Below, piece by piece: positions 33,537 to 42,893 of a stretch of 64,000 nucleotides of DNA (position 1 is the stretch's first letter; each line of letters begins with the position of its first letter). The translations under genes were made by a program, and so were the position numbers. The DNA is from Bradyrhizobium diazoefficiens (GTDB lineage: Bacteria > Pseudomonadota > Alphaproteobacteria > Rhizobiales > Xanthobacteraceae): NCBI RefSeq assembly GCF_018131015.1, contig NZ_JAFCJJ010000022.1, positions 45,430 to 109,429 on the forward strand, in the 5' to 3' direction. The notes under the pieces were generated by a model. The model had not been told where the DNA came from. It was given only the letters and a program-made list of their open reading frames with translations, and made no database searches.

Positions 33537-33914
33537 TCAGCCTCGAGCCGGTGTTGCCGCATCCGGAAACAGCGTGTTGATCATGGCCTTGAGCTCGTCG
33601 AGGGCAATCGGCTTGCGCAGGATCGGCCTGCGCCGCAGCAGCGACGGCAGCAATTCCGGCCCGTAGCCCGTCGCGAACAGGAACGGCTTGCCGCGCCGCT
33701 CGATCAGGTCAGCGACGGGATCGACGTAGAGGCCCATCAGATTGATGTCGAGGATGGCGAAATCATACTCGGCGGTCATCGCGAAGGCGCTCGCGTCGCG
33801 CACATTGTCGGCCTGGGCGACGACATGGTGGCCGAGTTCCTCCACCATGTCGGCGATCATCATCCGGATCAACGCCTCGTCTTCGACAAGGAAAACGGCG
33901 AGTTCGTCCGCCAT
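33537..33914 (-). CDS. Single-domain response regulator receiver
   Basis: 125 residues, one CheY-like receiver without an output domain. Acidic pocket EDE near residue 11 (VFLVEDEALIRMM), phospho-acceptor Asp in FAILDINLMG, switch Thr in LFATGYGPE, and the conserved Lys-Pro in ILRKPIALDEL. Such stand-alone receivers act as phosphate shuttles or sinks, often for HWE-family kinases in Rhizobiales. No kinase is adjacent. It converges on the small membrane protein gene with a shared terminator between. Confidence 0.92.
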   Translation of the reverse strand: MADELAVFLVEDEALIRMMIADMVEELGHHVVAQADNVRDASAFAMTAEYDFAILDINLMGLYVDPVADLIERRGKPFLFATGYGPELLPSLLRRRPILRKPIALDELKAMINTLFPDAATPARG

Positions 33915-34025
33915 ATCAACTCCGCAATCATCTCGCGAAGCAAAGCATAGCCGAACTGCGCAGAGAATTCACCAATTCGTGGCGAGCGACATTCCCTGAA
34001 CGCGCGCAATCCGATTCAAGTTCGA

Positions 34026-34850
34026 TCAATCCAGCCCGCGCTCGTGGCTGAGATGCACCATCTCCTGGATGAACACCTGCTTCTGCTTGTCGTCGAGGCT
34101 CGAAAAGAGCGGCTCGGCGGCATCTGCGACGTTGCGCTGGTCGGCGGCGCGATCAATCAGGAACTGCGCTTCGTTGCGCATCTGCTCGATGATGTCGTCG
34201 GGCGGATCCCGCTTCGCCCGCGAAATCCGCAGGTTGAGCCGTTCCGCGCCGTTGTGTCCCAGGTAGTGCATTGCGCTGGAGAAGCCGAACCAGTGCTTCT
34301 CCTGATCGGGCGTGAGGTTGAGCTGGGTCTTGATGCGCTCGATATAGGCGTCGCTGTTGGAAACGATCTGCTCGGCGGTGAGCTGCGGCGCACCGTTCTG
34401 GGTCAGAACCGTGACATCCTTGTCCTTGCTCTCCTGAGGCACGTTCTTGGCTTCCTTGGTCGCCTTCGCGCCCTTGCCGGCCTTGGCGCTCTTGGCATCC
34501 TTGTCCTTGCCCGTGCCCGGTTGCTTGGCATCCTTGCTAGCATCCTTGGCATCCTTGGCATCCTTGCCGTCCTTGCCGTCCTTGGCAGGCGGCGGAGTGT
34601 TGTTGTTGCCGACCCCGAGCACGCCGGTGAAGACGCCGACCACGCCTCCGATCGCGCCGCCGAGAACGCCGCCAACCGGACCCGCCGCCTTGTTGCCGGC
34701 CGCGGCCCCGTCCTGGACCCCCTTGACCAAACCTTGTGCATTCGCCACCGCGGCAGCGCCGACCAGAATTGAAAGCACGGAGCCGAGCACGAGCCATCTT
34801 TGCAGGCGACGCGGCGCTGGCGTCGCCGGGTTGATCTTTCCAGTCTGCAT
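34026..34850 (-). CDS. Secreted protein with Lys/Asp/Ala repeats and a CpxP/LTxxQ-like C-terminus
   Basis: 274 residues from ATG 34850 (17 more residues possible). An uncleaved or cleaved N-terminal hydrophobic segment (WLVLGSVLSILVGAAAVANA) is followed by a Gly-rich stretch VGGVLGGAIGGVVGVFTGVL that could be a glycine-zipper membrane region. A low-complexity linker of KDGKDAKDA-type repeats comes next. The C-terminal domain, about 110 residues, contains LNLTPDQEKHWFGFSSAM, like the LTxxQ periplasmic stress-sensor fold of CpxP/Spy. That gives an envelope protein with a disordered spacer. Function inferred only broadly. Confidence 0.75.
   Translation of the reverse strand: MQTGKINPATPAPRRLQRWLVLGSVLSILVGAAAVANAQGLVKGVQDGAAAGNKAAGPVGGVLGGAIGGVVGVFTGVLGVGNNNTPPPAKDGKDGKDAKDAKDASKDAKQPGTGKDKDAKSAKAGKGAKATKEAKNVPQESKDKDVTVLTQNGAPQLTAEQIVSNSDAYIERIKTQLNLTPDQEKHWFGFSSAMHYLGHNGAERLNLRISRAKRDPPDDIIEQMRNEAQFLIDRAADQRNVADAAEPLFSSLDDKQKQVFIQEMVHLSHERGLD
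34524..34587 (-). repeat. Nine-base tandem repeats encoding KDA/KDG units
   Basis: About seven imperfect copies of a nine-base unit (ttggcatcc and ttgccgtcc on the plus strand) encode Lys-Asp-Ala and Lys-Asp-Gly triplets. Copy number is in frame, so slippage would vary linker length without disrupting the protein. Confidence 0.7.
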
Positions 34851-35310
34851 CTCGATCCGCTTGCCCCTGTTTGAGAACGGCAGCCGCCCTGCCCGTTGCA
34901 ACTCTATCGTTTTCGCCGCGCCGAGGTCCAGCCGCGAGCAATTGCCCTTCCGCCTTCCGAAAAGTCTTGCGCAGGAAGCGGTTATGCAAGCTTGTTCGGA
35001 ACTGCGGCGTAATTGCGCGCGGCGCGTCTCAAGCCCGGCCCGCCGCGAAGTGTGCGTCGCAAAAAGAGCGCCCCCGGTTCAAGACCTATGCGCAGGCGGC
35101 TGCCGTCCATACGCAACGTTAGTTTTAGGCAGAGCGCTGTTCGGCTTTCTCGACAGACGCAACCAATCATGATCTGATCGCGCTACCAATTCGCCGCGGC
35201 TAGACGTGGAATTTTCACGCCGGACGACGGTTCCAACAAGAAACGCCAGAACGAGAAGTGCAAGAAGACTGAGGAAACTCCAACAACAAACACCCAAGCG
35301 AGGAAACGAG
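34851..35310. other. Gap upstream of the sugar ABC transporter operon
   Basis: 460 bases of lower G+C than the flanking genes and without a supported gene. It should hold divergent promoters for the KDA-repeat protein and the transporter. The final 90 bases before 35311 are unusually A-rich (CAACAACAAACACC), which is favourable for unstructured translation initiation. I find no clear operator palindrome. Confidence 0.35.
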
Positions 35311-36651
35311 ATGTCACGCAAGAGACTGACGCGACGTCAATTTGTGGCTGCCACTGCAATGTCCTCCGCGGCGCTGATCACGGCGCCCTATGTCCGAGGC
35401 GCTTACGCCGCCGGCAAAGTATCGATCGGCTTCTGGGACCACTGGGTGCCCAACGCCAACGACGCCTCCACGGCCATGGTCAAGGAATGGGCCGAGAAGG
35501 AGAAGGTCGAGGTCTCCATCGACTACATCACCAGCAACAACAACAAGATCCAGCTCACCGTCGCGGCCGAAGCCCAGGCCAAGTCCGGCCACGACATCTT
35601 GCAGATGCCGACCTGGTGGCCGCACGCCTATTCGGAGAATCTCGAGCCGGTCAACGACGTCATGGAGCCGCTCATCAAGCTGAACGGCGAGGTGAACGGC
35701 ACCACCAAATATCTCGGTCAGGTCGGCGGCAAATGGCTCGCCGTGCCCGCGACCCCGGGAAGCCAGATCAAGGGCCCCTGCTCGCGCATCGATCTGATGA
35801 AGAAGCACGCCGGCATCGACGTCCAGGAAATGTACCCGGCGGGCGCGCCTGCGAAGGCGGATAACTGGACGATGGAGACGTTCCTGAAGGCGGCCGAGGC
35901 CTGCCACAAGGGCGGCAACCCGTTCGGTATCGGTCTTGGCGAAACCACCGACAGCGTGGACACGGCCGGCGCGATCTTCCAGTCGTTCGGCGCGGAGCTC
36001 GTCAACGCCAAGGGCGAGGTCACCGTGAAGACCGACGCCGTTCGCCAGGCCCTCGAATACTACAAGAAGCTGATCGCCTTCCTGCCGCCGGATGCGCCGT
36101 CCTGGGACGACGCCTCCAACAACAAATGGCTGATCTCGGGCCGCGGCGCGATGATCCTCAACCCGCCGAGCGCCTGGGCCGTCGCCAAGCGCGACGCACC
36201 GCAGGTCGCCGAGCAGTGCTGGACGCATGGCTTCCCGGCCGGCCCGAAGGGGCGCTTTGCACCCTTCCTGCCGTACTTCTGGGGCCTCTGGAGCTTCAGC
36301 AAGAACAAGGAGGCGGCCAAGAGCCTGCTGACCCATCTGTCGCAGCCGGACTCGATCGCGAAATTCGTAGCGGCAAGCGGCGGCTACGACCTGCCCGCCT
36401 ACGCCAACATGACGACGCTGAAGACATGGGCGGAGGAAGGGCCGCCAAAGGGAACGCTCTATCACTATCCGAACCCCAACAACCACCAGACGCTGTCGAT
36501 CGCAGCGTCTCCGGCGCCGCCCAAGATCGCCCAGCAGATCTACTTCCAGGCGACGCTGACCAAGATGGCTCTGCGTTTTGCGCAGGGCGAGAAGATGGAA
36601 GCCACCCTCGCCTGGGCTGAAGGCGAGTGCGAAGGCTTCATGCGGAGTTGA
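35311..36651 (+). CDS. Sugar ABC transporter substrate-binding protein, Tat-exported
   Basis: 446 residues from ATG 35311 (AGGA seven bases upstream). The N-terminus MSRKRLTRRQFVAATAMSSA has a twin-arginine motif (RRQF) and a hydrophobic core, and cleavage is likely after AYA. The mature part is a periplasmic extracellular solute-binding protein of family 1 type (IGFWDHWVPNANDASTAMVK), like carbohydrate or polyol binding proteins. It is the first gene of a four-gene transporter unit with two permeases and one ATPase, plus a 2-hydroxyacid dehydrogenase. The substrate cannot be read, but the dehydrogenase suggests a sugar acid or polyol. Confidence 0.92.
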   Translation: MSRKRLTRRQFVAATAMSSAALITAPYVRGAYAAGKVSIGFWDHWVPNANDASTAMVKEWAEKEKVEVSIDYITSNNNKIQLTVAAEAQAKSGHDILQMPTWWPHAYSENLEPVNDVMEPLIKLNGEVNGTTKYLGQVGGKWLAVPATPGSQIKGPCSRIDLMKKHAGIDVQEMYPAGAPAKADNWTMETFLKAAEACHKGGNPFGIGLGETTDSVDTAGAIFQSFGAELVNAKGEVTVKTDAVRQALEYYKKLIAFLPPDAPSWDDASNNKWLISGRGAMILNPPSAWAVAKRDAPQVAEQCWTHGFPAGPKGRFAPFLPYFWGLWSFSKNKEAAKSLLTHLSQPDSIAKFVAASGGYDLPAYANMTTLKTWAEEGPPKGTLYHYPNPNNHQTLSIAASPAPPKIAQQIYFQATLTKMALRFAQGEKMEATLAWAEGECEGFMRS

Positions 36652-36775
36652 TGCCGGGCGTGTGCCAGGCGGTTCACGCTTGATGCGTGAGCCGCCAGGC
36701 GCCCGTGCCGCTCCCATCGCAGGAAGCCGACCGAATTGGGCCGGCTTTGCCATTCCTCTCCAAGAAAGCGACACC

Positions 36776-37714
36776 ATGGCCGACGTCGTCGTTGAGCAAG
36801 GTCACACAGTCAGCGCGGCGCGCGCGCGCAAGCCGACGAGCCTCCGCAACATCCTGGGACGAAAATCGACCGTCGCGTTCATGCTGACGCTGCCGCTGAT
36901 CCTGTTGGTCGGGCTGCTCGTGCTCTATCCCGCGCTCTACTCCGTCCATCTCGCGACGCTGAACAAGTCGATGCAGAAGTTCGTCGCGCTCGGCAACTTC
37001 CAGTTCCTGTTCAAGCGCGACACGTTCTGGATGGTGGTGAAGCAGTCCTGCATCTTTGCCCTCACCGCGGTGTTCTTCAAGGCGCTGATCGGCTTCATCG
37101 TCGCCCATTTCGTCCACAACATTCCGGGCAAGAAGCAGCGCAAATGGCGCGGCATGCTGCTGGTGCCCTGGGTGATCCCGCCCGCGATGAGCACGCTCGC
37201 CTGGCTGTGGCTGTTCGACCCCTCCTACAGCGCCTTCAACTACACGCTCTCCCTGTTCGGTATCGGTCCCGTCAACTGGCTCGGCGACACCTTCTGGGCG
37301 CGATTCTCCGTCATCCTGGTCAACGTCTGGTACGGCGCGCCGTTCTTCCTGATCATGTACCTGGCCGCGCTGAAGTCCGTGCCCGACCAGCTCTACGAAG
37401 CCGCGGCGATCGACGGCGCCAACTGGTGGCAAAAGATCTGGTACGTGACGCTGCCGATGATGCGCAACATCATCGCGATCACGGCGCTGTTCTCGCTGAT
37501 CGTGACCTTCGCGAATTTCGACATCGTCCGCATCCTGACTTCGGGCGGCCCCCTGGACAAGACCCACCTGTTTGCAACCTGGGCCTTCAAGGTCGGCATC
37601 GAAGGCAGTGACATTCCGCTCGGCGCGAGTGTCTCGCTGTTCATGGTGCCGATCCTGGCCATCGCCGCGATCTTCATCCTGCGCGATGTCTCCAAACGCG
37701 GAAATGAAGCATGA
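36776..37714 (+). CDS. Sugar ABC transporter permease 1
   Basis: 312 residues from ATG 36776. Six membrane spans are visible, starting STVAFMLTLPLILLVGLLVL. The cytoplasmic EAA loop that docks on the ATPase is present as LYEAAAIDGANWWQKIWYVT followed by LPMM. This matches the MalF/UgpA type. It overlaps the second permease by four bases (ATGA). The frame is open upstream within the preceding intergenic region; that is not coding. Confidence 0.93.
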   Translation: MADVVVEQGHTVSAARARKPTSLRNILGRKSTVAFMLTLPLILLVGLLVLYPALYSVHLATLNKSMQKFVALGNFQFLFKRDTFWMVVKQSCIFALTAVFFKALIGFIVAHFVHNIPGKKQRKWRGMLLVPWVIPPAMSTLAWLWLFDPSYSAFNYTLSLFGIGPVNWLGDTFWARFSVILVNVWYGAPFFLIMYLAALKSVPDQLYEAAAIDGANWWQKIWYVTLPMMRNIIAITALFSLIVTFANFDIVRILTSGGPLDKTHLFATWAFKVGIEGSDIPLGASVSLFMVPILAIAAIFILRDVSKRGNEA

Positions 37715-38622
37715 GCACGCTTACGATCGACAAGGCCGGACCGACGCGCAAGGTCAAGTACGGCAGCATGAGCCGGGACCGTGCCTGGGCGCTGCGCTGG
37801 TCCTACTTCTTCCTCGTACTGTTTGCGATCTTCTTCCTGACACCGCCGCTCTACATGCTGATCACCTCGCTCAAGAGCAGCGCGGAGATATCGGCGGCGA
37901 CCAACCCGTGGTGGGTGTTCCACCCGACCCTGTCGAACTATGTCGAACTCCTGACCTCGAACCAGTTCCTGCGCTTCTTCTGGAATTCGTCGATCGTGGC
38001 GATCGTGGTCGTCGTCATCACGATGCTGATCAGCATCCCGGCGGCCTTTGCACTGGCCCGCATGAAATTCTGGGGCTCGGCGACGCTCGCCACCGGCGTA
38101 TTCCTCACCTACCTCATCCCGGACAGCCTGCTGTTCATCCCGCTGTTCAAGATGCTCGCGGTGATCCAGGACGTGACCGGCATCACGCTGCTCAATCGGT
38201 GGTACGTCCTGCTGTTCATCTATCCGACACTGACGGTGCCGTTCTGCACCTGGATCATGATCGGCTATTTCGCCTCGATCCCGAAGGAGCTGGATGAAGC
38301 CGCCCTCATCGACGGCGCCTCCTGGCTCCAGACGCTGACGCGGATCTTCATTCCCGTGGCGCTGCCCGGCCTGATCGCCGCGACGATCTTCGCCTTCACG
38401 GTCTCCTGGGCCCAGTTCCTCTATCCGCTGGTGTTCACCACGTCGGTGGACCAGCTGGTGCTGCCGGTCGGCATCACCACGACGCTGATCAAGGGTGACG
38501 TCTTCAACTGGGGGCAGATCATGACCGGCGCGCTGCTCGGCGCGGCCCCGCCGCTGATCATCTACGCTTTCCTGATGGACTATTACATTGCCGGCCTCAC
38601 CGCCGGTGCGACCAAGGGTTGA
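37711..38622 (+). CDS. Sugar ABC transporter permease 2
   Basis: 303 residues, MalG/UgpE type, with six spans (first WSYFFLVLFAIFFLTPPLYM) and the EAA loop ELDEAALIDGASWLQTLTRI followed by FIPVALPG. It overlaps permease 1 by four bases and precedes the ATPase by 20 bases. It forms the heterodimeric channel with permease 1. Confidence 0.93.
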   Translation: MSTLTIDKAGPTRKVKYGSMSRDRAWALRWSYFFLVLFAIFFLTPPLYMLITSLKSSAEISAATNPWWVFHPTLSNYVELLTSNQFLRFFWNSSIVAIVVVVITMLISIPAAFALARMKFWGSATLATGVFLTYLIPDSLLFIPLFKMLAVIQDVTGITLLNRWYVLLFIYPTLTVPFCTWIMIGYFASIPKELDEAALIDGASWLQTLTRIFIPVALPGLIAATIFAFTVSWAQFLYPLVFTTSVDQLVLPVGITTTLIKGDVFNWGQIMTGALLGAAPPLIIYAFLMDYYIAGLTAGATKG

Positions 38623-38642
38623 GATCGAAAGGTTCAGGTTTT

Positions 38643-39743
38643 ATGGCCGACGTTTCCTTGCGTAAGGTGGTCAAGCGCTACGACGACGTCGAGGCGGTGC
38701 GCGGCATCGATCTCGACATTTCCGACCACGAGTTCATCGTGCTGGTCGGCCCCTCCGGCTGCGGCAAGTCGACGACGCTGCGCATGATCGCGGGCCTCGA
38801 GGACATCAGCGACGGCGACATCATGATCGGCGGCGACATCGTCAACGACGTGCCGCCGAAGGATCGCGACATCGCCATGGTGTTCCAGAACTACGCGCTC
38901 TATCCGCACATGACCGTCGCCGAGAACATGTCGTTCGGACTGCGGCTCAAGCACTACCCCAAGGCGGAGATCAAGGCGCGGGTGACGGAAGCCGCCCGCC
39001 TGCTCGACATCACCGACCTGGTCGACCGCAAGCCGAAGCAGCTCTCCGGCGGCCAGCGCCAGCGCGTGGCGATGGGACGCGCCATCGTGCGCAATCCAAA
39101 GGTCTTCCTGTTCGACGAGCCGCTGTCCAATCTCGACGCAAAACTGCGCGTGCAGATGCGGATCGAGATCAAGAAGGTGCACCAGAAGGTGCGCACCACG
39201 ACAGTCTACGTCACCCACGACCAGGTCGAGGCGATGACGCTCGCCGATCGCGTCGTGGTCATGAACAGGGGACGCATCGAGCAGATCGGCACGCCGAACG
39301 AGCTCTACCACAAGCCGGCGACGCGCTTCGTCGCGGGCTTCATCGGCTCGCCCGCGATGAACTTCATTCCCTGCCGGCTCGAGGATGTCGGCGGCTCGCT
39401 TCAGATTCGCCTGACCGACCGCATCGCCTTTGCGCTGCCGGCCGCCCGCGCCGCCCGCTATAATGCGCTGCCGCGCACCGACAAGCTGCTGCTCGGCCTC
39501 CGGCCCGAGCATCTCACCGAATCGCATGCGCATCACGGACCGGGGATCGAGAGCTTCGACACCGTGCTCGACGTCACCGAGCCGATGGGCATGGAGACCC
39601 TGGTCTATTTCGGGCTCGACGGTACGCCGGTCTGCGGCCGCGTCGATCCCAATGCCGGCGCCACCGACGGGGCACCCATGCGTTTGGCGATGGACCTCAA
39701 CAACATGCACCTGCTAAACGAGGAGACCGGCGTCGTCTTGTGA
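38643..39743 (+). CDS. Sugar ABC transporter ATP-binding protein (MalK/UgpC type)
   Basis: 366 residues from ATG 38643. Walker A GPSGCGKST, Q-loop VFQNYALYPHMTV, signature LSGGQRQRVAMGRA, Walker B FLFDEPLSNLDAKLR and H-loop THDQVEAMTLADR are all intact. The C-terminal TOBE/regulatory domain of about 130 residues (LRPEHL and onward) is typical of the CUT1 family of sugar importers. It energises the two permeases upstream. Confidence 0.95.
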   Translation: MADVSLRKVVKRYDDVEAVRGIDLDISDHEFIVLVGPSGCGKSTTLRMIAGLEDISDGDIMIGGDIVNDVPPKDRDIAMVFQNYALYPHMTVAENMSFGLRLKHYPKAEIKARVTEAARLLDITDLVDRKPKQLSGGQRQRVAMGRAIVRNPKVFLFDEPLSNLDAKLRVQMRIEIKKVHQKVRTTTVYVTHDQVEAMTLADRVVVMNRGRIEQIGTPNELYHKPATRFVAGFIGSPAMNFIPCRLEDVGGSLQIRLTDRIAFALPAARAARYNALPRTDKLLLGLRPEHLTESHAHHGPGIESFDTVLDVTEPMGMETLVYFGLDGTPVCGRVDPNAGATDGAPMRLAMDLNNMHLLNEETGVVL

Positions 39744-39777
39744 CCGCCGGTCAAGAAACTCGTGCAGGCAGGGGACA

Positions 39778-40767
39778 ATGGCGACCAACAAGAAGAAGAT
39801 TTTTGTTACACAAACCTTGTCGCAAGGGGCACGCGCCCTCCTCACCCAGCGGGATGACATCGAGCTCGTCGAGTTTCCGAACCTGATCTCGGCGAAGGAT
39901 TTCGAGGCGATGCTGAAGAGTCATGCGCCGGTGCACGGTGTGGCGCTCGGTGCCACCGCCTTCGGCGAGGCCGAGCTCGAAGCGTCGAAAGACATGAAGG
40001 TGGTGACGCGGATCGGCGTCGGCTACGACGCGGTCGATGTGCCCGCTCTCTCCCGCCGCAAGGTGCCCCTGATGGTCGCGGGCAGCGCGAACTCGCCCTC
40101 GGTCGCCGAGCAGGCCCTGTTCATGATGCTGACGCTGGCCAAGCGCGCCCAGGAGATGCATGCCTGCGTCAAGGACGGCCAATGGGCTAACCGGCTCGGC
40201 ATGCTGCCGTTCGATCTCTACGGCAAGACCGTGCTGATCATCGGCTTCGGCCGCATCGGCAGCCGCACCGCCAGGCGCTGCCTGGCGATGGAGATGAACG
40301 TCATCGTCTACGACCCCTACAAGAGCGCGGCCGAGATCAAGGCCGCCGGCTGCGAGCCGGTCGCCGATCTCGACGCGGCGCTGCCCCGCGCCGAGTTCGT
40401 CACCATCCATTGCCCGAAGACGCCGGAAACCGTCGGCCTGTTCGACGCGAACCGGATCGGCCGGATGAAGCCAAAATCCTATCTCGTCAACACCGCGCGC
40501 GGCGGCATCGTGAAGGAGGCGGCGCTGTACGACGCGCTCGTCTCCGGCAAGCTCGCCGGCGCCGGCATCGACGTGTTCGAAGTGGAGCCGCCACCGGTCA
40601 CCAACGCGCTGTTCGCGCTGCCCAACGTCATCATGGCGCCCCATGTCGCCGGCGTCACCGTCGAGGCCGTGGACCGCATGAGCGAGCAGACGGCCCGCAA
40701 CATCCTGAGCGTGCTGGACGGGGATCCGATCCGGCAGAACATCATCAACCAGGATATTCTCGGCTGA
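39778..40767 (+). CDS. D-2-hydroxyacid dehydrogenase (SerA-like family)
   Basis: 329 residues. NAD-binding Rossmann motif VLIIGFGRIGSRTARRC, with Asp following strand beta-2 (VYDPYKS). The catalytic set is Arg in VNTARGGIVKE, Glu in FEVEPPPV and His in MAPHVAGVTVEA. This is the D-isomer-specific 2-hydroxyacid dehydrogenase family without an ACT domain. It is 35 bases after the transporter ATPase, so it is probably in the same operon and acts on the imported compound or its breakdown product. Whether it is a phosphoglycerate, glycerate or hydroxypyruvate enzyme cannot be decided. Confidence 0.92.
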   Translation: MATNKKKIFVTQTLSQGARALLTQRDDIELVEFPNLISAKDFEAMLKSHAPVHGVALGATAFGEAELEASKDMKVVTRIGVGYDAVDVPALSRRKVPLMVAGSANSPSVAEQALFMMLTLAKRAQEMHACVKDGQWANRLGMLPFDLYGKTVLIIGFGRIGSRTARRCLAMEMNVIVYDPYKSAAEIKAAGCEPVADLDAALPRAEFVTIHCPKTPETVGLFDANRIGRMKPKSYLVNTARGGIVKEAALYDALVSGKLAGAGIDVFEVEPPPVTNALFALPNVIMAPHVAGVTVEAVDRMSEQTARNILSVLDGDPIRQNIINQDILG

Positions 40768-40931
40768 CGCGAATCGCAGGCCGGCTGGCTGGCCGCCCCA
40801 GGGGCGCCAGAATGCGTCCCATTTTGGTGCAGATGGGGCCCCAACTCAGCCTTAATCAAACCCGCGTAATAAGGTCGGCCGCGCTGGCAGTGGGACAGAT
40901 ATGCCGGCGGCCTCGAGCTGGAGGATGACCG

Positions 40932-41417
40932 TTGTCAGAGATCGATCCGACCGACCATGCGCTGGCGACCATCGCCAGCATTTTGGAAAACCCCGAGGCG
41001 GCCCTCGTCGTCCGGGATACCGGGACTGACTCGGCGGTCGCCGATGAGCATCGAGCCGTTGCCCAGCATTCGCGCGCCGACGAGCATCAGGCCGCCGAAG
41101 AGCATCCGGTTGTCGAAGAGCAGCCGCTGGCGCCGGAGCACGCCGATGCCGAGGGCTACAGCAAGGTCGGTCCCGGCCCGATGGTCGCGATCCGTCTCAA
41201 ATGGACCGTCCATCGCGGCGACGACGGCCAGTACTATGTGCACGAGACCATCGGCGAGCAGTCCGCGCCCGTGGTCAGCGGCCCGATGACGAGCGAGGCC
41301 GCCGTGCACTTCGTCGATTCGCGCGAGGACGAGGCGCATCGGCGCTTCGAGGCGCTGCGCAGCGAGATCGCCGGCCGCAGCTCGCTCGCCGATTTCGAGC
41401 GCAAGGGCGAATCGTAA
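40932..41417 (+). CDS. Hypothetical acidic His/Glu-rich protein
   Basis: 161 residues. The start is a TTG at 40932 with GGAGG seven bases upstream; no ATG is in frame nearby. Residues 36-75 form an acidic low-complexity run of repeated D/E-E-H units (DEHRA, DEHQAAEEHP, EEQPLAPEHADAE) that could bind metal or act as a spacer. The C-terminal half (KVGPGPMVAIRLKWTVHRGD, then QYYVHETIGEQ) is beta-rich and conserved-looking. No membrane or signal segment. Unknown function. Confidence 0.7.
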   Translation: MSEIDPTDHALATIASILENPEAALVVRDTGTDSAVADEHRAVAQHSRADEHQAAEEHPVVEEQPLAPEHADAEGYSKVGPGPMVAIRLKWTVHRGDDGQYYVHETIGEQSAPVVSGPMTSEAAVHFVDSREDEAHRRFEALRSEIAGRSSLADFERKGES

Positions 41418-41933
41418 CTACCTGCGTCCGAGATAATCCTTCTTCACGAGCTCGACGCCCGCGTGCCGCAGCAGGTCGTAGGCCGTCGTGACGTGAAAGT
41501 AGAATTGCGGGACGCTGAAGGTCAGCAGCAGCGTTTTGCCGGTGAACGGCAGCTCGGTCCCGTTCTTCAGCCTGAAAAAGACATTCCGTTCCGCCGAAGC
41601 GTCGATCTCGGCGCGCGGCAGGCCTTCGATGAATTCAATCGAGGTCGCGATGCGCGCCTGCAGTCCGGCCATGTCGTGCTCGAGCGCCGGCAACGCCACC
41701 GGCTCGCGCTCCGCCAGCAACGCGGACGCCACCGTGGCGTGTCGGCAGGCCTCGCCGACCTGCTGCGCCAGGTCGTACATGTTCGGCGCGAGCCGCATGC
41801 CGAGCAGAACGGCAGGATTAAACTTGCGTGTCTCGGCATAGGCGACGCCCTTGTCGAGCAGCGCGGACAGGTTGCGCAAGTACGGCACGAAGTGGCCGAC
41901 CGAGGCCTCATACATCGAGATCGTCACCTTCAA
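41418..41933 (-). CDS. DUF1993 family protein
   Basis: About 171 residues if TTG 41933 is used (AAAGGA just upstream, N-terminus KVTISMYEASV); ATG 41915 would give 165. The SMYEASVGHFVPYLRNLSAL start, the DMAGLQARIATSIEFIEGLP middle and the QFYFHVTTAYDLLRHAGVEL end are typical of DUF1993, a DinB-like four-helix fold of unknown function found in proteobacteria and fungi. His residues in the last helix resemble DinB metal positions. It is divergent from pheC, sharing a short promoter region. Confidence 0.85.
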   Translation of the reverse strand: MKVTISMYEASVGHFVPYLRNLSALLDKGVAYAETRKFNPAVLLGMRLAPNMYDLAQQVGEACRHATVASALLAEREPVALPALEHDMAGLQARIATSIEFIEGLPRAEIDASAERNVFFRLKNGTELPFTGKTLLLTFSVPQFYFHVTTAYDLLRHAGVELVKKDYLGRR

Positions 41934-42030
41934 AATTCCTTTCAATTCCGCCTCGCCAGCGACGGGCATCTGGTCTAAATCGACCCGACAAGGGCTGCAC
42001 AATGGCAGCTCGGGCATGGGTGGAAAAGAG

Positions 42031-42810
42031 ATGATCGTTCGAATCCTGGCGGCCCTGGCCGTGGCGTTGCTGATGAATTTTTCGGCCCATGCGCAGCAGG
42101 CGCCGTCACGCCTCGACGAGATCATCAAGCGTGGCAGCTTGCGCGTCGGCATGACCGGTGACTACAAGCCTTTCACCTATCTGGACAAGACCACGCAGCA
42201 GTTCTCTGGCTTCGACGTCGACATGGCGCAGGCGCTCGGCAAGGCTCTCGGCGTCAAGGTCGAATTCGTGCCGACGGCCTGGCCGAAGCTGATGAAGGAT
42301 TTCGAGGCCGACCAGTTCGACATCGCGATGGGCGGCGTCTCGGTCACGCTCGACCGGCAGAGGAAGGGTTTCTTCTCCACGCCGATCATGCGCGAGGGCA
42401 AGACGCCGATCACCCGCTGCGCCGACGTCGGCAAGTACCAGACGCTTCCCGACATCGACAAGAAGGGCACCCGCGTCATCGTCAATCCCGGCGGCACCAA
42501 CGAGCGCTTCGCGCGCGCCAATATCAAGGACGCCGAGATCACCGTCTTCCCCGACAACACCGTGATCTTCGACGAGATCGCCAAGGGCAATGCTGATCTG
42601 ATGATGACGGACGCCTCCGAAACCCGCTACCAGCAGAAGCAGCACGCCGGCGTGCTCTGCGCGGTGCATCCCGAAAAGCCGTTCGACTTCTCCGAGAAGG
42701 CCTACTGGCTGCAGCGCGACGTGGCGCTGAAGGCCTTCGTCGACCAGTGGCTGCACATCTCGATGGAGGACGGCAGCTACAAGAAGATCTACGCCGCCTG
42801 GTTCGACTAG
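42031..42810 (+). CDS. pheC: Cyclohexadienyl (arogenate/prephenate) dehydratase, periplasmic type
   Basis: 259 residues from ATG 42031 (GGAAAAGAG upstream). A signal peptide (LAALAVALLMNFSAHA) precedes a periplasmic binding protein-like fold. The sequence follows PheC closely: GMTGDYKPFTYLD, FSGFDVDMAQALGKAL, FDIAMGGVSVTLDRQ, INPGGTNERFAR-like VIVNPGGTNERFARAN, and LCAVHPEKPFDFSEKAYWLQ. PheC converts arogenate to phenylalanine (or prephenate to phenylpyruvate) in the periplasm. An amino-acid binding-protein role is the alternative, but the catalytic-style VNPGGTNERFA motif favours the enzyme. Confidence 0.88.
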   Translation: MIVRILAALAVALLMNFSAHAQQAPSRLDEIIKRGSLRVGMTGDYKPFTYLDKTTQQFSGFDVDMAQALGKALGVKVEFVPTAWPKLMKDFEADQFDIAMGGVSVTLDRQRKGFFSTPIMREGKTPITRCADVGKYQTLPDIDKKGTRVIVNPGGTNERFARANIKDAEITVFPDNTVIFDEIAKGNADLMMTDASETRYQQKQHAGVLCAVHPEKPFDFSEKAYWLQRDVALKAFVDQWLHISMEDGSYKKIYAAWFD

Positions 42811-42893
42811 GTCCCTGCCGCCCCGGCCAAACTTTGGACCCGCACCTAGCGTATTGAACCCGGAGCCGCGGGAACACGACTCATACCGAGGAC

